A stretch of 32,035 nucleotides of DNA from a virus: positions 1 to 32,035 of the IMG/VR virus record IMGVR_UViG_3300010151_000073; one strand, written 5' to 3'. The position numbers were made by a program, and so were the translations under genes. Below the pieces are notes generated by a model. The model did not search any database. It had not been told where the DNA came from and saw only the letters and a program-made list of their open reading frames with translations. Positions 19,201 through 25,256 of the stretch are shown piece by piece (within the stretch, counting starts at the first letter, position 1; every line of letters begins with the position of its first letter).

Positions 19201-21483
19201 AAAATGGCAACGGCATTTGAGTATATGGACGAACTTAAACTTAGTTTTAATGTGGAGGTAGATAATAATACTGTGGGTAGTATCCCACAAAACGATATTG
19301 TAACCAATCTCACCACATTACCGATTATGGATGTTAGTAACCCAATATGGAGATTTATACCACAAAATTATAGTGGAGTAGTTATTGACGGGACTCAATA
19401 TTATAGTAATCTTTTAGAAGATTCTATAACTGTCGCTTTAATACAACAAGGATATAGTGGGTTAGACGCAGTTTTCGAACCAAAGTGGCAAAATTTTGAA
19501 TTAAAAATACCACAAAGTGTTATAGAAAATTTAAATGGTGCGTATCCAGATAAACAATTTTTCTTATCATTTATGTTAGAACAATATGAATGTAATGTGT
19601 GTTTATTATTAGATAATATACAAATTAATTATAAAACATATGATATATTACCTTTTAATAATACAGAAGGTAATGGGTTACCAGAATTGAATTGTGTTAT
19701 AGACAATAGAAAATCTTGGGTATATGTTGGTGACAGTATAACCCCAGTTAGTTATTTACCTGATGGGGAATGTCAAAAAAATGAAGTAACCTGTTCAACT
19801 CCATTACAAATAACTGCACAAAATAGATTATGGCAAAACTTAGAATATAGATATACAGAATATGATTTTAATCATTCAGACTTAATTATTAACTCTAAGT
19901 CCGCAGCATTCCAAATAGACCCTTCTAAGTCGATTGAATGTGACGTTTATAATTTTTGGAAAAATATTGATTGTGATGAATGTCCTTCTCCTTGTAGTAG
20001 TGGAGATAGTGTGACATATGACGGAGAATTTTTATATACTGGTGGTACTTCTGAAAGTTATAGTTTATCATTATCCGGTACATCTACAGGTACTATGTTA
20101 GGTGATTGTGGAATTTATAAGGGTGAGTTAGAAAACATAGTAGAACATATAAAAGAAGAGTATTATAATTTAACTGCAGATTATCCTTCCTCAATAAATG
20201 CGGGATATTGGGATTTAATTGAAAAAGGTGGTAGTAGTGAAGAAATTTTAATTGTGAACAATGATTGTAACACACAAACTATAGTAATTGGTGATAGAGA
20301 AAATTTAAATAACGACCAACGATTAATTGTAGAGGAAGGTGATGGTACTATATCACTATTTGGTTTATACGTATATAGTGGGTCAACATCTTACAGTGGT
20401 GGGGAAATAATTGATATTATTAGTGGTGTTTCCGCACAAACATTCAACCAAACTTCGGGAATGACAGAAGAGTGTTGTAAAAATTTAAGTACAATTTTAT
20501 CAAATAAAGGTAAGTATGGGTTAGGTTTAGATAAAAATTATAGTTGGGATAGTACACTTAGTGGGTGTACCTGGAGAGAAATAAATGATGGACAAGGTGA
20601 TTGTACTCATTGTGGTAACACTACACATTCTTCATTTACGGGGACTAGTAGTGGTGTCACATGTGAAGTCGTAAATAAAACAATTTGTGTAAATCCATTA
20701 GATTTCTTAGAGCAACCACCTTCTAAAATTAAAGTTAAAGAGGTATTTGATGAAATGGTTCAAAGTAATCTTATAAATGCACAAAATAGACAGACTATTA
20801 GTGGTTATCCTACTTTAAAATTATTTTATGAACTTTATTTAAAAGCTAGTAATTGTGGGGAACAATATAGTGGAAAACTCACATATAATAACCTATTCCA
20901 ATTTATGGATTTAATCGGTGATTACTGGTTAGAGTTAATAGAACAAGTTATACCTTCTACTACAATAATGGAAGGATGTGATAATTCAGGTAAAATTTAT
21001 AGAAATACTATTTTTGATAATAATAAATTTGTTTATAAAAAATATGTTTTAAATTACTTAGAGGTAACCGATGATTGTACAGTAAGTGGTGTTACACAAG
21101 ATTCTATAGGGCAAGAAACAGTAGACGTTGCAGTAGAAGAAATTTGTTTAGGTGGTGGATGTTTACCACAAGAAAGTAATGATTGTCAAGAAGAGATTTT
21201 ACAAATACAACAACAAATAAGTGATTTACAAACCCAACTTGATACTGCTACTAATCAGATAACTGCTACACAATTAGCAATTAATACTATTAAGAATGAC
21301 ATTAAAAATCAAAATTCTAATAATGAATCTACAATAGTACAAAATGATGGAAATGGAAAAGAAATAGAAGAGATTAAATTACAACAAAAAGAAAAAGAAA
21401 GTTTAAAAGAAACCCAAATAATAAAGCAACAACAACAGAATAAAGAAACACAGGCTAGAGAAAAAAGAAATAGTAGAAGTTAA
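13276..21483 (+). CDS. Giant multidomain tail/baseplate protein (2735 residues) with repeated Cys-Cys modules
   Basis: This is the longest gene here. Residues about 487-515 (ILNVAWLWKSKGARKAIEFL and on to FRFIGAPE) resemble the core of P2 gpI-type tail proteins, which suggests the N-terminal part sits in the baseplate. A small module beginning with a Cys-Cys pair recurs at residues 813, 1055, 1289, 1479 and 2400; four of the five have a Gly a few residues later and a later Cys is often present. Coiled-coil segments lie near 1120-1175, from about 1600 to 1960 (with a perfect 27-bp tandem duplication) and in the last 100 residues, which are Gln/Lys/Glu-rich. The segment around residues 2278-2352 resembles the C-terminus of the next protein. 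Such a chain could be a long rigid fibre or arm rooted in the baseplate. The ATG at 13276 is preferred over one at 13272, which is out of frame. Confidence 0.85.
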   Translation: MPQNNQNNNQTNNNSNKVIKVTGYAKRKFFDGGIEYRDFSDDLVGLQLTNEGGTPLFTLGNFKVTTNLSPKLNKTYNQGTYSNFFSLDDLDDGQKISVKVQKNQKAGLNLDITDPLSYILYGSAEEKIRVSLEYINEYFPAAIYVENTIGSVSGNNITNYSYNNLSDESTFYVNTNYFSNPFNITHTVDRINTSDEDTSNPLRNLTLNYKNYVVEHNGISKKIKLLTGSTTTTNGIIRVVVDGNPFPEITGINFSQFTFLNGVTDASIPFFIKPNEIQCENFFSGLNNLEKNLLNRNVYPIYTATFSTPKETNQGVIVYSDEKLSFPILSDGYNLNFFDGLYVTYLNNIISIGEELDKFKTDIIKRKYTAEVITGFDTIPSGDGSEDLELDGAKATKLLRIYGVEFDEVKKYIDGIKFAHVITYDKKNNTPDSLVKDLANMLGFGEFNFLTDVNILKNVLPSNGGGLMSGTSTNLSLEEIDIELYRRLILNVAWLWKSKGARKAIEFLFRFIGAPESLVNFDEHIVIADKPVNIAQLKSMLYVYTGSSDLKDLPFDSDGYPLPTPNGERVLIGFDSANNPIYDTTWFQKEGGWYRETGGLNPPIDITEGNNSHEGPYDRGSFYMNQFNTSIYPNDITSNYITLTGNTIYQNQFINYNDGFINGTTDNDILYITPINPLNNQIITEGIEVDFSIVPSPPISGGTTIFQDLCIQAKEEYDQWVELIKENCDLIYSPEWFRVQQNYIVAKNNLNKEISSRNGDDNDALEICINFDCENIEVIENPCEQYNMVEDGGLIYFTDENGNQVNFDSFPRCCVAAGGDYFSYINQKGQNSFFCAKEAPCIGKPINTTGEAVVWEIEGVNAVPDNIIEIRPSNKPVPQYEEKCVKQSNSVRFDSVESRISFLKDCTTRLRLESGIGESNEISGCFQLTEAGEYYFGFKTKSNNTEYVTRITNDQSPYVVYDKNNKPVGYIPNTPGVGLDSEGVVAINYVKNNKGVIYPNYEQSFNQSSENNPQNALDKYLAEVRAGRKVKGFSNYFKPIDCDGKSTTLISSEECCAYYGYDHYYVNISQEDGTVVSVVYCRGNQRIPDDTITKPNESTSPSSKPGKGGKGDLYNPTKSIDKEIENINKEQSDVSKKIENSRTLTNKEKSNLRLENINLEQRKIDLSSQKQKLNVKNTRTIQPALEKGYTKYVPGSNLNAVTTKGDEISVIKDRKGVYNKSIKDNSEDKVTTDFGSPFGDPDLEDITNWKFSSVDQYGRITFTPVDRNNNSILNWESTSESGADIYKECCLSKGYAFGEFLINPTTNELVPYNGQPNSFTNGATFDACIEPTHIPCDQITDVKLIFGSNGSDGFFLPENTESNEITIKFDYMIKYDAESLINCAGIEVCPIPLDLYNNSIYNLDCRNFIVFTQSEEFKNILQKNVLYIDTDIIPNTEESLDLTKPDKDGIPNLIPYWDTNNIQVWQTPGIQQTIEDGECCTAYGGAYIDKKVWGNLNDEHVRVIKNDFKSTLKEIYESGVNSTNVPLWVDDDFKTTASKLMLSTLEVQKILNEECVNYEIFEGQNYCDDFNKIITTEKVCALLVPKKLGGYSEILKEYWRLINQLTLMESQVTICVDRNEKIGDLIKEVDKERIKEEVDKERIKEDSRKSEEELETEYSFKEHELRNVEKQINDIGEIRIAMDSVKEENLPKINCNLYQDQIKLIQNYNVDEFCRKETNGVSDNPDVVFTAYNTCVERKRLELGQELKKYQELYQNCVKSNVISDEITKARSNNDLVTKDRLTTEYDFTLRNIDELQSTVFCEDISTQNEQLRVNTEQENNIQKNVDIVAKILNVESNTIRNGNTTELSTPQKIEVNRILNTQKNVENKLRIKKEEIEKEITKIVGDKKRIKTELELEEKDKEEILINIKDVKSNLENELGDIKQSVCCTETLLLVQQLLQQLKVERSSVYYETDSLYQQWYLQRYNNYLSSIQSKMATAFEYMDELKLSFNVEVDNNTVGSIPQNDIVTNLTTLPIMDVSNPIWRFIPQNYSGVVIDGTQYYSNLLEDSITVALIQQGYSGLDAVFEPKWQNFELKIPQSVIENLNGAYPDKQFFLSFMLEQYECNVCLLLDNIQINYKTYDILPFNNTEGNGLPELNCVIDNRKSWVYVGDSITPVSYLPDGECQKNEVTCSTPLQITAQNRLWQNLEYRYTEYDFNHSDLIINSKSAAFQIDPSKSIECDVYNFWKNIDCDECPSPCSSGDSVTYDGEFLYTGGTSESYSLSLSGTSTGTMLGDCGIYKGELENIVEHIKEEYYNLTADYPSSINAGYWDLIEKGGSSEEILIVNNDCNTQTIVIGDRENLNNDQRLIVEEGDGTISLFGLYVYSGSTSYSGGEIIDIISGVSAQTFNQTSGMTEECCKNLSTILSNKGKYGLGLDKNYSWDSTLSGCTWREINDGQGDCTHCGNTTHSSFTGTSSGVTCEVVNKTICVNPLDFLEQPPSKIKVKEVFDEMVQSNLINAQNRQTISGYPTLKLFYELYLKASNCGEQYSGKLTYNNLFQFMDLIGDYWLELIEQVIPSTTIMEGCDNSGKIYRNTIFDNNKFVYKKYVLNYLEVTDDCTVSGVTQDSIGQETVDVAVEEICLGGGCLPQESNDCQEEILQIQQQISDLQTQLDTATNQITATQLAINTIKNDIKNQNSNNESTIVQNDGNGKEIEEIKLQQKEKESLKETQIIKQQQQNKETQAREKRNSRS
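18157..18210 (+). repeat. Perfect 27-bp in-frame tandem duplication
   Basis: The 27-base unit beginning GAGGTAGATAAAGAAAGA occurs twice back to back (18157-18183 and 18184-18210) with no mismatch. It encodes EVDKERIKE twice, inside the long coiled coil of the 2735-residue protein. The absence of synonymous differences suggests a recent duplication or slippage. Confidence 0.95.
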
Positions 21484-21494
21484 AATAAAAAAGT

Positions 21495-22247
21495 ATGATA
21501 CCTAAGAATAATATAAAAGTTATTGATAGTAATGTTAATAAAAAAGCGGCACAACCACCGTTAACTACTAACCCTTATAATCAAAAACCACCTACTTCAC
21601 CTGCGACTGGTGGAAATGGTAAAACACCTTTAACCGGTGGTAGTAAATTACCTACGGTGGGGGGCGATATTATTGGTAACACTAAAGTACCTACTGTTGG
21701 AGATGTAAAACCACCTACTTCACCTGTTTCAGGAGGAAATGGTCAAACATCTAACACACAATTGGATCAACTAATAACGCAATTACAATCATTAACAAAC
21801 CAACTAAATATTCTAACTCAAACAGAAACTTCCTTAACTCAACAAATAACGGATTTAAATGAACAATTAATTTTATTAGAAAAACAATGTGAAGAATTAG
21901 CTGCACAACAAGTACAGGCAGAACAAGATTTTCAGAGTACTAAGAATGATTGTTATTCTTTAAGTGTTGAAATAGAGATGGTACAACAACAACTTATGAA
22001 TACACCTAATAATAGTATAAGTGGTTGTACTTCTAATTCCGAGTATACTAGTCTGTTAGCGTATTTAGAAAGTTTAAGAGAAAAATATAAAAAGTGTATT
22101 GAGGGAGCGGTGTCCACTAATATATCCACATATAATACTGTTTTTATAACTCAAATTTATGAAACTAATGAATATGAAGGAAATGTGACAGTAATTGGGG
22201 ATGATGAATGGGATGATAACGATCAATTAATAGTAGATTGTGTATAA
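21495..22247 (+). CDS. Proline-rich, coiled-coil virion protein (250 residues)
   Basis: Three parts can be seen. Residues about 15-85 are a low-complexity Pro/Thr/Gly linker with two copies of KPPTSPxxGGNGxT and two PTVG units. Residues about 88-175 form a long Gln/Leu-rich coiled coil (QLQSLTNQLNILTQ, then QITDLNEQLILLEKQCEELA). The last 80 residues (from GCTSNSEY) resemble a segment of the preceding 2735-residue protein and share VIGD followed by NDQxLIV. An extended linker plus coiled coil plus small terminal module is typical of a trimeric or dimeric fibre connector. The gene starts 11 bases after the giant gene, whose own C-terminus is also a coiled coil, so the two may form one fibre. 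Function is inferred. Confidence 0.8.
   Translation: MIPKNNIKVIDSNVNKKAAQPPLTTNPYNQKPPTSPATGGNGKTPLTGGSKLPTVGGDIIGNTKVPTVGDVKPPTSPVSGGNGQTSNTQLDQLITQLQSLTNQLNILTQTETSLTQQITDLNEQLILLEKQCEELAAQQVQAEQDFQSTKNDCYSLSVEIEMVQQQLMNTPNNSISGCTSNSEYTSLLAYLESLREKYKKCIEGAVSTNISTYNTVFITQIYETNEYEGNVTVIGDDEWDDNDQLIVDCV
21584..21726 (+). repeat. Direct repeats in the Pro/Gly-rich linker
   Basis: AAAACCACCTACTTCACCTG (20 bases) occurs at 21584-21603 and again at 21707-21726, each followed by a related GGNG-coding segment. The intervening DNA encodes PTVG twice. The repeats make the linker prone to length change by recombination. Confidence 0.85.
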
Positions 22248-22262
22248 AATGAAATATAAAAT

Positions 22263-22271
22263 ATATTTATA
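22263..22271 (+). promoter_or_regulatory. ATATTTATA box before the beta-propeller gene
   Basis: This copy lies in the 28-base gap before the 978-residue protein gene, 4 bases before its ATG at 22276. With the ATG it forms the same 17-mer found at 8662-8678, although the genes are unrelated. Conservation across start codons of unrelated genes argues for a regulatory role. Confidence 0.45.
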
Positions 22272-22275
22272 GATA

Positions 22276-25212
22276 ATGGCGAAAATTAAAGGAAATATTA
22301 TAAATCCACTTACAGTAAATGGTAATGTTATTGTAGAAAACGAAGTAAGGACAGAATTAAATATTAATCTGAACATTAATTATTTAGCAAATTCTCTTTC
22401 CCCATCTTTATTTACTATTAATAATGCCTATTTTATGGATGATTTTTCCCAAATCAGAAATTTAATTTTTAAAAATGTACCAGTATCTTTAGGTAATGTG
22501 GCATTAAATACTTCATCAGTAAATAAATTATGTTTATTTAAATATGAAGTAGATGATGATGGTATACTTAAAGAGGTTAATATTTTTGATAATATACCTA
22601 TGCAATATATTGATGGGGGGAAAACTTATTTACATTATGGTGCGATAAGTGAAAAGAAAATTTATTTAGGGTGGGAGCCACTCAGTAATGAAGATAAATA
22701 TTCCCATGAAGAAAGATCAGATGTTTATGGTTTTGATTACCCACAGTTTACCCCTAGAGGTACACGTAAGATACCAATTTCGGGTAGTAATGATACATTA
22801 TGTGGTCCGATTACTTATGAAGGAAATGAATATACCTATGATAGATTAAATTATAATTGGTTATTTGGACAAAGGGCGGGAATAAATTTCCAAACTATTG
22901 AAAGTGGTGCAACACCAGTAGTTATAACTGGTTCGGTAGTTTCTCAAGAAGGATGTGCATCCATTTCCAACCAAAACGGAGAATTATTATTTTATACAGA
23001 TGGAAATACTGTTTATACCAGTGGTAATACAGTGATGGTACAAGGATCAAACCTAAGTAGTTCGGGTACGTCTACGCAGTCATCGTTAATAGTTCCCCAA
23101 CCTAATAGTAAAAATTATTATTTATTTACGACAGATTATGAGGGTAACCCTAATGGTTTTGAATATAGTATTGTGGATATGGTAAAACAAGATGGTGAAG
23201 GACAAGTTACTTTAAAAAATCTTAAATTAATTCCCTTCCCTGTTACCGAAAAAGTTACTGCTTGTTCACATGAAAATGAAGTAGATTATTGGATTATAAC
23301 TCACACTAGTGGCGATTCTAAATTTTATTCTTATAGATTAAATACTGGAGGTTTAATTGGACCAGTTATTAGTGATACGGGGGTAACACACACTACTAGT
23401 AGGGGATATATGAAAACATCACCAGATAGTAAAAAATTAATTTCGTTATTATATGATGAAAATATAATTCAGATATTGGATTTTAACAATACGGGTGGTA
23501 CTTTGTCGAATGAAATTTTAATTAGTGGGGAAACCAGATTTGGTCAAGGACCATATGGGTTAGAGTATTCATCTGATTCTACTAAATTCTATGTGAGTGA
23601 TGGTGCAGCTAATTTAATAATTCAATATGATTTAACATACAGTTCTACAACTCAAATATTAGAGAATAGTATTATTGTGGCTGAATTACCTGAAGATACT
23701 AGCTTAGGTGCATTACAAATGGGTCCAGATGAAAAGATATATGCTGCCGATTATTTAAGAAATTTTTTACATGTGATTCATAGACCTAATGGTTTAGGTG
23801 TACAATGTAATTTTAATGAACGAGGTTTTTCATTAACAGGTATTAGTAGTGGGGTTACATCTACATGGGGGTTACCTAATGTTATAACTACTAAAACCCT
23901 TTCTTGTGATAGATATGTTTATGTAAGTAAAAGAGGAAGAACACCTTTTGATTTTGAATTGGTTATGAATGATGTATCAGATGTTGTTACACCTAACAAA
24001 CTTAATTTTACTGCAGAAGTTTACCCCTATAATATAGAAGCAGGTGCATTTAATAGAGAGCCCTCATATGAACAAGTTTATAATTATACTGAATTTAGTG
24101 CAACTACTGGATATAGTGAAACCCAATTAAACATACCATTAAATAGAATTGATGAGGGTGAGTTTTTAATTAAAGGTTATTACGATTACCCTATAAAGAC
24201 TTTATTACAAAGAGAATTAGAAATAAGAAGAAATACTGTTAATACTTATAAAATAGGTACGGAATATAATATATATAATCCTGAAACGGACTGGTATTTT
24301 CTAAATATTTATGAAGCAGATAAACCATTCTTCGTTAACACGGATGTGGCAACTACTAATCTAATCTCAAATTTAACAGTTAATTCATTTATTACCACAT
24401 CAGGACAAACTAGGTTTGGATATCAATCGTTATCTGATCCTATTGTAACATATAATGGAGTACAATTAGCAAAAGGTTTGGAATATAGTTCTAATACTGA
24501 AACAGAAGGTATTTCTTATGTTGATTTTTATACACCGACTTTAGCTGATAGGGTGGTAACATTAGTATTTGTTTTTGATGGTCAAGCTGAAAATTTAAAA
24601 GTGGATTCATATGTAGTTACGTCCCCTATTGTGAGTGGTGTAACTAATAAACAACCTGATGATATTAAATTATATTATAATACTACTGAAAATACTTTTG
24701 AATATTATCTACCTGTTCTACCCCAAGGTGATGTAGGATTATCACTAAATGGTGAACTATTATCTAACAATATTGAATATATGATTTCATCTTCTAACCC
24801 TAAAAGAATTATAATTTTAGTAGAAGTAAAACCCAGAGATATTATACAAGCATTTTATAACCCAATAACGGGGTTATTTGGTCCTTTACAAACTAACAGA
24901 CCTACATTATCTTGGACAATAAGTAACTCACCCATTTTGGGACAAAGTGGTGTATTTACTGTTGAGGTAACTGATGAAGATGATAAACATTTTGAAAACA
25001 TACAATATATTGCAACTACACCTTATATAATAGATGAAGATAGTTATTCAGTGGAGATGGATTTTAGTGATGCAGTTGCAGGTGACAAATTAATATATAG
25101 GGTAAAAAATCAAAAATTTTATACACCTATAGTTGGGGAAATAATAACAAGTATAGCTTATAGTGATACTGTTCCGATAGAAATAGTCACTAATAAGGGA
25201 AATATTTATTAA
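22276..25212 (+). CDS. Fibre-type protein with a Bacteroidota-like beta-propeller (978 residues)
   Basis: Residues about 194-540 form a recognisable propeller of the kind common in Bacteroidota secreted and gliding-type proteins: NWLFGQRAGINF, then EGCASISNQNGELLFYTDGN with STQSSLIVPQP, and later blades with KTSPDSKKLI, YGLEYSSDSTKFYVSD and MGPDEKIYAADY. The SPD/SSDS blade signatures are typical. No signal peptide or T9SS C-terminal domain is seen, so it is built as a virion protein rather than a secreted one. The flanks (1-190 and 540-978) are beta-rich; the C-terminal part shows repeated units with VTYNGVQLAKGLEYS and VGLSLNGELLSNNIEY, alike enough to suggest a duplicated small domain. Probable role: adsorption or receptor binding, by inference from fold and its place beside fibre-type genes. 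Confidence 0.85.
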   Translation: MAKIKGNIINPLTVNGNVIVENEVRTELNINLNINYLANSLSPSLFTINNAYFMDDFSQIRNLIFKNVPVSLGNVALNTSSVNKLCLFKYEVDDDGILKEVNIFDNIPMQYIDGGKTYLHYGAISEKKIYLGWEPLSNEDKYSHEERSDVYGFDYPQFTPRGTRKIPISGSNDTLCGPITYEGNEYTYDRLNYNWLFGQRAGINFQTIESGATPVVITGSVVSQEGCASISNQNGELLFYTDGNTVYTSGNTVMVQGSNLSSSGTSTQSSLIVPQPNSKNYYLFTTDYEGNPNGFEYSIVDMVKQDGEGQVTLKNLKLIPFPVTEKVTACSHENEVDYWIITHTSGDSKFYSYRLNTGGLIGPVISDTGVTHTTSRGYMKTSPDSKKLISLLYDENIIQILDFNNTGGTLSNEILISGETRFGQGPYGLEYSSDSTKFYVSDGAANLIIQYDLTYSSTTQILENSIIVAELPEDTSLGALQMGPDEKIYAADYLRNFLHVIHRPNGLGVQCNFNERGFSLTGISSGVTSTWGLPNVITTKTLSCDRYVYVSKRGRTPFDFELVMNDVSDVVTPNKLNFTAEVYPYNIEAGAFNREPSYEQVYNYTEFSATTGYSETQLNIPLNRIDEGEFLIKGYYDYPIKTLLQRELEIRRNTVNTYKIGTEYNIYNPETDWYFLNIYEADKPFFVNTDVATTNLISNLTVNSFITTSGQTRFGYQSLSDPIVTYNGVQLAKGLEYSSNTETEGISYVDFYTPTLADRVVTLVFVFDGQAENLKVDSYVVTSPIVSGVTNKQPDDIKLYYNTTENTFEYYLPVLPQGDVGLSLNGELLSNNIEYMISSSNPKRIIILVEVKPRDIIQAFYNPITGLFGPLQTNRPTLSWTISNSPILGQSGVFTVEVTDEDDKHFENIQYIATTPYIIDEDSYSVEMDFSDAVAGDKLIYRVKNQKFYTPIVGEIITSIAYSDTVPIEIVTNKGNIY

Positions 25213-25229
25213 TAATATTTACATTGAGC

Positions 25230-25238
25230 ATATTTATA
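25230..25238 (+). promoter_or_regulatory. ATATTTATA box before the first fibre-type paralogue
   Basis: The box lies in the 44-base gap after the propeller gene, 18 bases before the ATG at 25257. If it is a promoter, this transcript would have a short leader, unlike the copies at 8662 and 22263. The gap contains no terminator hairpin. Confidence 0.35.
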
Positions 25239-25256
25239 ATAAAATAATAGTTAGTA

